The translations under genes were made by a program, and so were the position numbers. Under the pieces are notes generated by a model. It saw only the letters and a program-made list of their open reading frames with translations. It did no database searches and was not told where the DNA came from. Of a DNA stretch of 53,231 bases, positions 36,803 to 44,941 are shown in pieces. Every line of letters starts with the position of its first letter. The stretch's first letter is position 1. The stretch comes from DATLMR01 sp035634255 (GTDB lineage: Bacteria; Acidobacteriota; Blastocatellia; UBA7656): positions 1 to 53,231 of the forward strand of contig DASQDI010000059.1 in the NCBI GenBank assembly GCA_035634255.1, written 5' to 3'.

Positions 36803-36933
36803 AGGCAGGGGCCGGTGGCCGGGAGTCAGGGTTCGGGGCAGGAAAGGGGTTTAATAAAGACAGTCTCAAATCATGCTTGAGTCGCTCGTTACTTCTTCAC
36901 TGAACCCTGCCTCCCGGCCACCGGCCCCTGCCT
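36803..36933. repeat. 131-base element with 32-base inverted ends
   Basis: The left arm 36,803-36,834 and the right arm 36,902-36,933 are reverse complements with a single mismatch (T at 36,826). The arms begin AGGCAGGGGCC. The 67-base centre has lower GC. It fills the space between two convergent genes, and its right end touches the stop codon of the carboxyltransferase. It may be a MITE/REP-like element or a large bidirectional terminator. Confidence 0.75.
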
Positions 36934-38490
36934 TTACGGCCTATACCCTCGCCGCTTGGGGCCGAGTTCGGAGGGCAGGCGCTCGTAGGCCGTGGCGACC
37001 CATTCGCACAGGAGCGGGCGGGTGTCGCGCGGGTCGATGATCTCTTCGATGCCGAACCCTTCGGCGGTGCGGAATGGGGAGCGCAACTCTCCGAGCATAT
37101 CTTCGATCTCGCGCCGCCTCGCGTCGGGGTCGGGCGAGGCTTCGATCTCGCGGCGGTAAGCGGCCATCACTCCCCCTTCAATGGGCAGCGAGCCCCAGTC
37201 GCCGCTCGGCCATGCGTAACGAAGGTTCAAGCCCTGCGCGTTGCCGTGCGCGGCACCCGCGACTCCGAACACGCGCCGCAGGATGACCGAGACCCACGGC
37301 ACGGACGCCTGATAGACCGCCGCCATCGCGCGGGCCCCATACCTAACGGTCCCCGCTCGCTCGGCCGCAGTCCCGATCAAGAAGCCCGGCTGGTCCACGA
37401 AATTCACGACGGGCAGGTGGAACGTGTCGCAGAGGTCGACGAAGCGGGTCATCTTCTCGCTCCCCGGAGCGTCGAGCCCGCCCCCGCCCTGCTGCGGGTC
37501 GTTGGCCATCACTCCGACGGGGAAGCCATTCAGGCGCGCCAGCCCCGTCACGAGCGGCCTCCCGAAAAACCGCCCCATCTCGAAGAATGAGTCGGTGTCG
37601 AGCACGAGGCCGAGGAGCCTGCGAATGTCATAAGCCTGCCGCCGGTCGCGCGGGATGATCGAGATCAAACCTTCTTCGCGCCGGTCGGGGTCGTCGCTAC
37701 TCCGCGACCGGGGAGGGATCTGCCAGACGTTCGAAGGGAGGTACGAGAGGAAGCGCCGGATCGCGGCGAAGGCTTCCTCTTCGCTATCGACTTCGTTATC
37801 CACCGCCCCGCTGCCCCGCGCGTGGATGTGCGGCCCGCCCAGCTCTTCTTTGGAAACCTTCTGGCCCACCCCGCGCTCGACGACGGGCGGCCCCGCGACG
37901 AACAGCTGGCTCGTGCCTTTCACCATCAGGGAGAAGTGCGACGTGACCACGCGCACGGCCCCGAGTCCCGCGACCGACCCCATGCACGCGCCGACGACCG
38001 GCACTTCGGACATAAGGGCCACGACCACGTCCCAGGACGGGTTGGCCGGGACGTAGGTGCGCCCCATCGTCTCAAGCATCTTGACGCTACCGCCCCCGCC
38101 CGTGCCATCGACGAGCCTGACGATAGGCAGCCTCAACTCGCGGGCGAGCTTTTCGGCGTACCCGGCCTTGTTGCCGACCGCGGCGTCCGCCGCGCCGCCC
38201 CGCACCGTGAAGTCGTCGCCCCCCACGACCACGCGCCGCCCGCCGATGCGCCCGGTCCCCATGACATAATTCGAAGGGACGAAGGAAGCGAGCCGCCCGT
38301 CCTCGTAGGCGGCTTTCCCCGCGAGCGCCCCTATCTCATGAAACGAGCCGGGGTCGACCAGCCGGTCTATCCTCTCCCTCACGGTCAGTTTCCCATTCGA
38401 ATGCTGGCGCGCTACGTTGGCCTCGCCTCCCATCTGCTTTGCCAACTCGACCCGGCGCTTGATCTCTTCGACCTCGGATTCCCAGACCAA
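36934..38490 (-). CDS. Acyl-CoA carboxylase carboxyltransferase subunit (PccB/AccD-like)
   Basis: This 518-residue protein is the beta (carboxyltransferase) subunit of a propionyl/methylcrotonyl/geranyl-CoA type carboxylase, moving CO2 from biotin to an acyl-CoA. Support: HSNGKLTVRERIDRLVDPGS, RLVDGTGGGGSVKMLETMG, GPPVVERGVGQKVSKEELGG, VNFVDQPGFLIGTAAERAG and the normal length. No biotin carboxylase / biotin carrier subunit is encoded in the window, so its partner lies elsewhere. No ATG is available between the conserved N-terminus and the in-frame stop at 38,515; the TTG at 38,490 is the best start. Its 3' end abuts an inverted-repeat element. Confidence 0.93.
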   Translation of the reverse strand: MVWESEVEEIKRRVELAKQMGGEANVARQHSNGKLTVRERIDRLVDPGSFHEIGALAGKAAYEDGRLASFVPSNYVMGTGRIGGRRVVVGGDDFTVRGGAADAAVGNKAGYAEKLARELRLPIVRLVDGTGGGGSVKMLETMGRTYVPANPSWDVVVALMSEVPVVGACMGSVAGLGAVRVVTSHFSLMVKGTSQLFVAGPPVVERGVGQKVSKEELGGPHIHARGSGAVDNEVDSEEEAFAAIRRFLSYLPSNVWQIPPRSRSSDDPDRREEGLISIIPRDRRQAYDIRRLLGLVLDTDSFFEMGRFFGRPLVTGLARLNGFPVGVMANDPQQGGGGLDAPGSEKMTRFVDLCDTFHLPVVNFVDQPGFLIGTAAERAGTVRYGARAMAAVYQASVPWVSVILRRVFGVAGAAHGNAQGLNLRYAWPSGDWGSLPIEGGVMAAYRREIEASPDPDARRREIEDMLGELRSPFRTAEGFGIEEIIDPRDTRPLLCEWVATAYERLPSELGPKRRGYRP

Positions 38491-38549
38491 AACTATACCC
38501 CCGCTTTCATGAAGTCAGCTTCAGACCGACCGCCGTCGATCTCGGCATG

Positions 38550-39323
38550 TCAATCTCGGTACGAGGGGTCGAGCCTGTCGAGCTTGCGCAGGAGTCCGGG
38601 CCAGACCAGCAGCCCGCCCATGCCTTTAGTCGCGGCTTTGGCCTGTTCCCCTATGCCTTCGAGTATCGGCCTCGGAATGGAGATCAGCTCGCCGCCCGCC
38701 TGCGCGTGGACCTGAATTTCGCACGAGCGCTGAAGGTTGTACATCATTAAAAAGGCGTCGGCCGTCGTCGGCCCTACGGTCAGCAGCCCGTGATTCCTCA
38801 GCATCAGGCAGGCGTTGTTCCCGAGGTCCGTGACGAGGCGGGGCTTTTCGTCCGCGTTCAGAGCGACCCCCTCGTAATCGTGGTAGCCGATGGAGGCGAG
38901 CGAAAACAGAGAGTGTTGGGAGATGGGCAGCAGCCCGTCCTTTTGCGCGGAGACTGCGATGCCCGCGACCGTGTGCAGGTGCATCACGCACATGGCGTCC
39001 TCGCGCGCCGCGTGCACGGCGCTGTGAATCGTGAAGCCCGCGGGGTTTATCTGGTAAGGAGTCTCCATCACGGTCCGGCCGTCGAGATCGACTTTGACGA
39101 GGCTCGACGCGGTGATCTCTTCGAACATCAGGCCGTAGGGGTTGATCAGGAAGTGATGCTCGGGGCCGGGCACTCGGGCCGAGATGTGCGTGAAGACGAG
39201 GTCGTCCCACCCATAAAGGGCGACGAGGCGGTAGGCGGCTGCGAGGTCGACGCGCGCCTGCCACTCCTCGGCCGAGACCTGTTCGCGAAGGGAAGCCGTT
39301 TTTGCTTGCGACATAGTGCTCAT
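38550..39323 (-). CDS. Class II aldolase/adducin-family protein
   Basis: This 257-residue protein has the class II aldolase/adducin fold with the zinc-binding histidines HLHT (in CVMHLHTVAGIAV) and NHG (MLRNHGLLTVG), plus LVFTHISARVPGPEHHFL near residue 45. Family members include fuculose-phosphate aldolases and many enzymes of unknown substrate; close relatives with this N-terminus occur in catabolic clusters. The start is ATG 39323 with AGGAG on the minus strand. It lies 59 bases upstream of the carboxyltransferase gene and on the same strand, so the two probably share a transcript. Confidence 0.92.
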   Translation of the reverse strand: MSTMSQAKTASLREQVSAEEWQARVDLAAAYRLVALYGWDDLVFTHISARVPGPEHHFLINPYGLMFEEITASSLVKVDLDGRTVMETPYQINPAGFTIHSAVHAAREDAMCVMHLHTVAGIAVSAQKDGLLPISQHSLFSLASIGYHDYEGVALNADEKPRLVTDLGNNACLMLRNHGLLTVGPTTADAFLMMYNLQRSCEIQVHAQAGGELISIPRPILEGIGEQAKAATKGMGGLLVWPGLLRKLDRLDPSYRD

Positions 39324-39444
39324 TACACTCCTTTAACGATTTTCATTTGCCTGTTGGGAAGCCGAACCCGGCGACTCTGCATTCTAAATCAGTCCACGGC
39401 GGATTCAAACAGGGATGGGCAAAATCGCCGGCCCCGGCCCGGCA

Positions 39445-39474
39445 TTTCTTCTCCGCGCGGGCCGCGCTTATAAT
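39445..39474 (+). promoter_or_regulatory. Possible promoter for the enoyl-CoA hydratase gene
   Basis: A perfect TATAAT (39,469-39,474) lies 37 bases before the start codon. A weak -35 (TTTCTT, 39,445-39,450) is 18 bases upstream. The -10 is unusual in such GC-rich sequence, which is the main support. Confidence 0.45.
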
Positions 39475-39511
39475 CTATCCGCATCCGAGAAATGGGAGGT
39501 GACGGAGTCAT

Positions 39512-40273
39512 ATGGAGCACATCAGGACAGAGAACAATGACGGCGTATTCGTCGTGTCTATGGCGAGGGGGAAGGCCAACCCCCTCAACGACGCGATGGT
39601 CGAGGAGCTGAACTCGGCCTTCCAGTCCGCCGCGAAGGACGAGGGCGTGCGCGGGGTCGTGCTGGCGAGCGACCGCCCTAAATTCTTCTCCGGCGGGTTC
39701 GACGTGTCGGAGGTCTTTCGGTACGACCGCGACACCATGACGAAGTTCTTCGGGCGGTTCATCGACCTTTACGAGTGCATGCTCAAACTGCCGAAGCCGG
39801 TCGTCGCGGCGGTGAGCGGCCACGCCTTCGCGGGCGGCGCGGTGCTGGCGCTCGCCTGCGACCTGCGAGTGATGGCGGAGGGGGACTTCGGCTTCGCCCT
39901 TAACGAGATCAACATCGGCCTCGTGCTGCCGCCGGGGATGATCCGCATGGCCGCGGGCGCCGTGGGCGTCGCGAAGGCGCGCGAGCTAGTGCTTGAGGGG
40001 AAGACGTTCGGGCCTTCGGAGGCGCTCGAGTCGGGCCTCGCGAGAGACCTGGCGTCGCCCGACTCGGTGCTTGAGCGCGCGATGCAGCGCGCCCGCGAGC
40101 AGGGGGCGAAGCCCCCCCTCACCTTCGGGCGGGTCAAGCGGAACTTCGTCGAAGTCGCGGGGCTGCTTTCGCCGGGGGGCGACCGGCAGTTCCTCGACCG
40201 ATTTATCGAGCACTGGTTTTCGCCGGAGTCCGTCCGGCACAGGCAGGCGCTCATCGACTCTCTGCGGCGCTGA
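39512..40273 (+). CDS. Enoyl-CoA hydratase/isomerase-family protein
   Basis: This 253-residue crotonase-fold protein has an N-terminal SMARGKANPLNDAMVEEL, the first oxyanion loop FSGGFDVSE, the second AVSGHAFAGGAVLALACDLR and the segment FALNEINIGLVLPPGM, which keeps one acidic residue where hydratases have a catalytic glutamate. It should act on an enoyl-CoA made by the neighbouring acyl-CoA dehydrogenase, but crotonases vary in reaction, so hydratase versus isomerase is open. The start is the ATG at 39512, preceded by GGGAGGTGACGGAG. It is divergent from the aldolase gene. Confidence 0.9.
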   Translation: MEHIRTENNDGVFVVSMARGKANPLNDAMVEELNSAFQSAAKDEGVRGVVLASDRPKFFSGGFDVSEVFRYDRDTMTKFFGRFIDLYECMLKLPKPVVAAVSGHAFAGGAVLALACDLRVMAEGDFGFALNEINIGLVLPPGMIRMAAGAVGVAKARELVLEGKTFGPSEALESGLARDLASPDSVLERAMQRAREQGAKPPLTFGRVKRNFVEVAGLLSPGGDRQFLDRFIEHWFSPESVRHRQALIDSLRR

Positions 40274-40443
40274 GCCGCGACGCCCGCGGCCCGCGCGGGT
40301 GCCCGGATGTAACAGTTTTGTAAAAGGCTGAAAAGCGTTGCGAGTGTCGCTCCGTTCGATGGTAGGATAATAACGCTCAGGAAAATGGTACGAGGCCCGC
40401 GCCATAATTTGAGCACAGCTTTGCGAATCGATGGAGAGTTGCG

Positions 40444-41685
40444 ATGAAGTACAGAAGATTTTTTACCATTTTATTTGCGCTGTCCCTTGCGCAGACATCT
40501 GTCGGAGGCGTCGCCCCGGAAGCCGACTGGCCGCAGTGGCATGGGCCTGATCGGACGGGCGTTTCAACCGAGACCGGGCTGCTCAAATCCTGGCCCGCGT
40601 CCGGCCCGGCGGCGGCATGGACGGCTTCGAATCTGGGCGAGGGGTTCGGCTCGGTCGCGATCAAAGGCGACCGCGTATTCGTTCAGGGGACGAGGGGCGG
40701 CGAGAGCGTGGTCTTCTGCCTGAGCCGCTCCGACGGCAAGCCCATCTGGACCCAAGCCCTCGGCCCTAAGCTGAATGAAGGCCGGGGCAACGGCCCGCGC
40801 TCGACCCCCGCCGTAGACGGCGACAGGGTCTACGCCCTGTCGGAAAACGGGGACCTCGCCTCACTGAAGGCGGCCGACGGCGCGGTTGTGTGGCAGCGGA
40901 ACATCCTGAAGGACTTCGGCGGGAGCAACCCCGGCTGGCTCATCAGCGAGTCGCCGTTGATCGACGGCAACAACCTCATAGTGACTCCGGGCGGGCAGGG
41001 CGCGAGCCTGGTCGCCCTGGACAAGATAAGCGGCAAGACCGTGTGGACCAGCAAAGAGCTGAGCGACCCGGCGGGCTACTCTTCCTGCGTCGCCGCCGAC
41101 ATTCAGGGCGTGCGGTCTATAATCGGCTTCACGGCGAAGGCGGCGGTCGGCCTCCGCGCGACCGACGGGAAGCTGATGTGGAGGTACGCGCCGGTCGCGA
41201 ACCGCGTGGCCAACATCACCACCCCGATCATCCATGACAACAAGGTCTTCTACACCTCGGCCTACGACACGGGCTGCGCGTTGCTCGGGTTGAAGGCGCA
41301 GGGCGGAGAGGTGAAGGCCGAAGAGATTTACTTCAGCCGCGACATGATGAACCACCACGGCGGGGTGGTTCTGGTCAACGGCTACCTCTACGGGTTCTCA
41401 AATAACATCCTGACCTGCATGGAGTTCGCGACGGGCAAGACCATGTGGAAGGACCGCAGCGTCGGCAAGGGCTCCGTGACGTACGCCGACGGCAACCTCT
41501 ACCTGCTCAGCGAGAACAACGTCGTGGGCCTCGCTGAGGCCTCGCCCGCCGGCTACAAAGAGAAGGGCCGTTTCCAGATAGCCGATCAGGGCTGGCCCAG
41601 CTGGGCGCACCCGGTCGTGTGTGGCGGCAGGCTTTACATCCGTAATCAGGGGACGCTCACCAGCTACGAGATCAAAGCCCGTTGA
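40444..41685 (+). CDS. Exported PQQ-like beta-propeller protein
   Basis: This 413-residue protein has a signal peptide (KYRRFFTILFALSLAQTS, residues 2-19) and then a WD/PQQ-type beta-propeller. Repeated blades show the W-x-x-x-L or A-x-D-x-x-x-G-x-x-x-W pattern: SDGKPIWTQALGP, AADGAVVWQRNIL, DKISGKTVWTSKEL, RATDGKLMWRYAPV, EFATGKTMWKDRSV. It opens with DWPQWHGPDRTGVS, the usual start of the PQQ-binding-like family in soil bacteria. The repeats do not prove that PQQ is bound; most such proteins act as scaffolds. A short zinc-ribbon gene follows 15 bases later. Its start is ATG 40444 after GGAGAGTTGCG. Confidence 0.88.
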   Translation: MKYRRFFTILFALSLAQTSVGGVAPEADWPQWHGPDRTGVSTETGLLKSWPASGPAAAWTASNLGEGFGSVAIKGDRVFVQGTRGGESVVFCLSRSDGKPIWTQALGPKLNEGRGNGPRSTPAVDGDRVYALSENGDLASLKAADGAVVWQRNILKDFGGSNPGWLISESPLIDGNNLIVTPGGQGASLVALDKISGKTVWTSKELSDPAGYSSCVAADIQGVRSIIGFTAKAAVGLRATDGKLMWRYAPVANRVANITTPIIHDNKVFYTSAYDTGCALLGLKAQGGEVKAEEIYFSRDMMNHHGGVVLVNGYLYGFSNNILTCMEFATGKTMWKDRSVGKGSVTYADGNLYLLSENNVVGLAEASPAGYKEKGRFQIADQGWPSWAHPVVCGGRLYIRNQGTLTSYEIKAR

Positions 41686-41700
41686 AGAAGGGACTGAAGG

Positions 41701-41898
41701 ATGGAAGACAAGACGATAACCTGCGAAAATTGCGGCAAACCTTTTATCTATCCCGCCTCCGAGCGAGAATTCTTTCAGGGGCGCGGCATAGATGATCCGA
41801 AAATATGCAAGGACTGCCGCCGTGTTCGCAAGGACGAGAAGAGCGAGATAATCGGGGAAGGCGAAAGCGGAGGCGTCGGCGGCCCGTTCAGCGCCTAG
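41701..41898 (+). CDS. Small zinc-ribbon protein
   Basis: This 65-residue protein has one zinc ribbon: CENCGKPF (C8 and C11) and ICKDCRRVRKDEK (around residues 36-39), with an acidic/Gly tail. It fits the short zinc-ribbon family that has a FxYPASEREFF middle. Function is unknown. It starts 15 bases after the beta-propeller gene with a GGGACTGAAGG ribosome-binding region, so they are likely one transcript. Confidence 0.82.
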   Translation: MEDKTITCENCGKPFIYPASEREFFQGRGIDDPKICKDCRRVRKDEKSEIIGEGESGGVGGPFSA

Positions 41899-41926
41899 GC
41901 GCCCGGACGGCCACGCCTTATTCCGG

Positions 41927-41980
41927 GAGCGCGGCGGCTCGAACGTTGACGGCAGGCCGCCACGACGAGCCGCCGCGCTC
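41927..41980. repeat. Perfect 15-base inverted repeat
   Basis: Arms 41,927-41,941 and 41,966-41,980 are perfect reverse complements with a 24-base loop, 28 bases after the zinc-ribbon stop codon. The arms are very GC-rich. There is no T-run, so it may be a factor-dependent stop signal or an mRNA-end hairpin. Confidence 0.5.
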
Positions 41981-42092
41981 GCCATCATTTCGGTAGCGCG
42001 CGAAGCCGGGCCGCGCGCAAGAAAACAGGCAGGATCTTTACCGCCGCGGCCTAACGTCTCGTTGTACCCACACGCGCCTGACCCGCTCACGT

Positions 42093-42809
42093 ATGAATGA
42101 ACTCCTGAAAGCGATATACGCGACGGGCCGCGTTGAAGATAAAGACGGCAACGCCATCGACTGCTTCCCGACTTCAGTCTCCTTCGAAACGGGGGCGACC
42201 CTTTACGACCTCATCCGCGAACATAGATTGAGCCGCACCCTTGAGGTCGGTATGGCCTACGGCATGTCGGCCCTGTTCATCTGCCAGGCCCTGGAAGACA
42301 ATGCCCTGGGCAGTCACACGGCGATGGACCCGGTGCAGGACACGAGCTGGAAGTCGATAGGCCGGCTTAACATCGAAAGGGCGGGGCTCAAAGACCGCCT
42401 CCGCTTCTTTCCGGGCTCTTCGCATGAGGTCCTGCCCCGCCTGTTGGAGGCGGGAGAGTCTTTCGATTTCGCCTTCGTCGACGGCTTACACCTGTTCGAT
42501 TACACGCTGGTCGAATTCTTCTACATCGACAGGATGCTTCGGGCCGGAGGCTACATCGCCTTCGACGACATCGGCCTGCCCGCGGTGAGGAAGGCCGTCT
42601 CGTTCATACTGAGAAACAGGTCGTATGAAATAGTGAGGCCGCGAAGGGCGGGCAACGGAGTGGTCAGGTCCGCGATGAGCGCGGCAAGAAGGCTAGCGCA
42701 GGAGCCCCTCGGGAGAGACCTCGCCCTGAAGCTGATGCCGGGAAACGTGTGCGTGTTGAAGAAGGTGGCCGACGACGACCGGCATTGGAAGCACTACTCC
42801 CCGTTCTGA
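42093..42809 (+). CDS. SAM-dependent O-methyltransferase-like protein
   Basis: This 238-residue protein looks like a class I methyltransferase of the Methyltransf_24 kind: RTLEVGMAYGMSALFICQAL as the SAM-binding motif I (around residue 49), DPVQDTSWKSIGRLNIERAG, FFPGSSHEVLPRLLEAGE, then FDFAFVDGLHLFDYTLVEFF and GGYIAFDDIGLPAVRKAV. The substrate is unknown; sugar, natural-product and glycan methyltransferases look alike. There is no convincing ribosome-binding site before ATG 42093. Gene context gives no further clue. Confidence 0.85.
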   Translation: MNELLKAIYATGRVEDKDGNAIDCFPTSVSFETGATLYDLIREHRLSRTLEVGMAYGMSALFICQALEDNALGSHTAMDPVQDTSWKSIGRLNIERAGLKDRLRFFPGSSHEVLPRLLEAGESFDFAFVDGLHLFDYTLVEFFYIDRMLRAGGYIAFDDIGLPAVRKAVSFILRNRSYEIVRPRRAGNGVVRSAMSAARRLAQEPLGRDLALKLMPGNVCVLKKVADDDRHWKHYSPF

Positions 42810-42933
42810 GATGGGTTGCCGGGAAGATCGAAAGAATTCGCCCTCCATAAATCCAGTCTGAAAAGCTCTCCGTAATATCGGGTAGCGCCCGTCGGGCCGC
42901 TCAATCAAATGATGAAAGGAATCAGTTTCACCC

Positions 42934-43413
42934 ATGCAAAAGATAAGGATCGCTTTAATCGCTCTGTTCGTCCTGGGCTGCGTCGGCCTGGGCAATGCCT
43001 CCGCCTCCGCGTCGGACAACCATGAAAAGGCCGCGAAAAAGGCAAAAACCCTGTACGAGAGGCTGGGCGGAAAGAAGGCCATTACGGCGGTGGTCGATCA
43101 ATTCGTTGCCAACGTCGCCAATGACAAGCGGATCAACAAGTTCTTCGCCGACGCGGCTTCCGACCCCAAGCGGCTCGCGGCCTTCAAGCAGAAGCTGGTC
43201 GATCAGATATGCGAGGCCAGCGGAGGCCCGTGCAAGTACAAGGGCAAGGACATGAAGACGGCGCACGCCGGGATGGGCATATCGTCGGCCGACTTCGGCG
43301 CTCTGGTCGAAGACCTCGTCGCCGCTCTGGACAAGTTCAACGTGCCCGAGGCCGAAAAGAACGAGCTGCTCGGCGCGCTCGGCCCGATGAAAGGCGACAT
43401 CGTAGAGAGGTAA
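42934..43413 (+). CDS. Exported group I truncated haemoglobin
   Basis: This 159-residue protein has a signal peptide (residues 1-25, IRIALIALFVLGCVGLG then NASASA) followed by a truncated-haemoglobin domain: TLYERLGGKKAITAVVDQF, NDKRINKFFADA, FKQKLVDQICEASGGPCKY, and KTAHAGMGIS with the likely proximal haem ligand H111. Group I truncated haemoglobins bind O2 or NO and are usually cytoplasmic; an exported copy with a GGPCKYKGKDM segment is also known from soil and aquatic bacteria. Here it stands just upstream of two cupredoxin genes, so a periplasmic redox or NO-related job is plausible. Confidence 0.9.
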   Translation: MQKIRIALIALFVLGCVGLGNASASASDNHEKAAKKAKTLYERLGGKKAITAVVDQFVANVANDKRINKFFADAASDPKRLAAFKQKLVDQICEASGGPCKYKGKDMKTAHAGMGISSADFGALVEDLVAALDKFNVPEAEKNELLGALGPMKGDIVER

Positions 43414-43707
43414 CGCCGGAGCGCCGCGTCGATCAGAGTCTAAACGGGCGCGCTCGCCTGACGCGGCAGAGCTTTCTGCTCTCCCATCCAGCAACGAATC
43501 GGTGAAGCATCAACCAGAATAATGGTGACGGGAGGGGTGCGCCCGCGTCCCTCCCGCCCCCGCCTGTAACCGCCCGTGTTCAAGCCTTACCCCGCGAGCC
43601 TCTGGCGGAAGATCGCCTCCGATTTTTCGGCGGCGGCAATCCACCCGCGCGGCTTTCGCGTAATGACGTGGTGTCGTGCGTCTCGGCACGGGCCGGAGGA
43701 GAGAGTG

Positions 43708-44487
43708 ATGAGTGGATTTCTCGGCACGGGGGCGACTCTTCGCGCTGATGTCAATCTCGTAGTTCAACTGCTGATGGGGCTGACGCTGCTGGTCGGCATG
43801 CTGCTGGCCCGCGGAAAACGGTTCCGCGCGCACAAGCTCTGCCAGTCTTCGGTGATGCTGCTCAATCTAGTGATGATCGCGGCGGTGATGTCTCCGTCGT
43901 TCCACCATCAGGTGCAGCCGCAACTCCCGTCAGGCTTGCGCGACTCGTACTATCTGGTCGCGACCCTTCACGCGGGGCTCGGCACCGTCGCGCAATTGCT
44001 GGGCCTTTACATCGTCCTCGTGGCCGCGACGAGCGTCCTGCCTCCCCGCCTTCGCTTCAAACGATTCAAGCCGTGGATGCGGACGGAGCTCGCGCTCTGG
44101 TGGGTGGTAGTGCTGCTCGGCGTCGGCACCTATTACGTCTGGTACGTGGCCCCTTCGGGCGGAGTCGAGGCGCGGCGGGCGGACGTTGCGGCGGACCGAA
44201 GCGCCGCCCCTTCCGGGCGCGCCACCGTCATAATCACGAATTTTCAGTTCGAGCCGAAGCAATTGACCGTACCCGAAGGCACCACCGTCGAATGGCTGGA
44301 CGACACGGGCAGGCACACGGTCGAAGCCGACGACGGTTCGTTCAAGTCGGAGACGCTCGCCGCCGGCGGGCGGTTCGAGCACAAGTTTGACAGGGCCGGA
44401 GTCTTCCCTTACTTCTGCGCTTTTCACGGCGACAAGGGCGGGGCGGAGATGGCGGGAGTGATAACGGTCACCGGCCCCGAGCGCTGA
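43708..44487 (+). CDS. DUF420-like membrane protein fused to a cupredoxin
   Basis: This 259-residue protein has two parts. Residues ~15-150 contain four membrane segments in a DUF420-like pattern (VVQLLMGLTLLVGMLLARG, AHKLCQSSVMLLNLVMIAA, ATLHAGLGTVAQLLGLYIV, ALWWVVVLLGVGTYYVWYV). Residues ~170-259 are a cupredoxin with a type-1 copper ligand set: GRHTVEA, then YFCAFHGDKGGAEMAG (His, Cys, His, Met). The start is ATG 43708 with GGAGGAGAGAG; the open frame from 43,576 has no family sequence. It probably anchors a copper electron carrier to the outer face of the membrane. The ~290 bases upstream hold no gene, only a small hairpin at 43,529-43,556. Confidence 0.88.
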   Translation: MSGFLGTGATLRADVNLVVQLLMGLTLLVGMLLARGKRFRAHKLCQSSVMLLNLVMIAAVMSPSFHHQVQPQLPSGLRDSYYLVATLHAGLGTVAQLLGLYIVLVAATSVLPPRLRFKRFKPWMRTELALWWVVVLLGVGTYYVWYVAPSGGVEARRADVAADRSAAPSGRATVIITNFQFEPKQLTVPEGTTVEWLDDTGRHTVEADDGSFKSETLAAGGRFEHKFDRAGVFPYFCAFHGDKGGAEMAGVITVTGPER

Positions 44488-44518
44488 AGCTCGGAGCGAT
44501 TCGGAAGGAGATTAAGAG

Positions 44519-44893
44519 ATGAGAAAGTGTCTGATCATAGCCATGTTCGCGGCCCCGTTTATGGCCCTGTTTGCGGCGCTGCCGCCCGGCCTCTCTTCAA
44601 CGTCCGCGGGCGTGGCGGCGCAAAATAAAACCACGGTCAGGATAAGCAACTTCAAATTCGCCCCGCAGCAGATAACCGTCCCCGCCGGGACGACGGTGGT
44701 CTGGGTGAACGAGAACGGGCGACACACGGTCGAAGCGGACAAGGGCGAGTTCAAGTCCCCGGTCCTCACGGAAGGGAAGAGCTTCGAGTTCAAGTTCGAC
44801 AAGCCGGGCCGCTACGCTTACCACTGCGGCTTTCACGGGGAAGCGGGCGGCAAAGACATGGCGGGCACCGTGGTGGTGACGCGGAAGAAGTAG
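44519..44893 (+). CDS. Exported cupredoxin (plastocyanin-like)
   Basis: This 124-residue protein has a signal peptide (residues ~1-30) and a single cupredoxin domain that closely resembles the C-terminal domain of the preceding gene product: RISNFKFAPQQITVPAGTTV, WVNENGRHTVEAD and YAYHCGFHGEAGGKDMAG with copper ligands His, Cys, His and Met. The two genes are 31 bases apart and the domains look like a duplication, one copy membrane-anchored and one soluble. AAGGAGATTAAG precedes the ATG. Confidence 0.92.
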   Translation: MRKCLIIAMFAAPFMALFAALPPGLSSTSAGVAAQNKTTVRISNFKFAPQQITVPAGTTVVWVNENGRHTVEADKGEFKSPVLTEGKSFEFKFDKPGRYAYHCGFHGEAGGKDMAGTVVVTRKK

Positions 44894-44941
44894 GCGCGGA
44901 AAAAGCAAGCGAAGCCGCGGGCGCGGCCCGGCCCCGAATAA

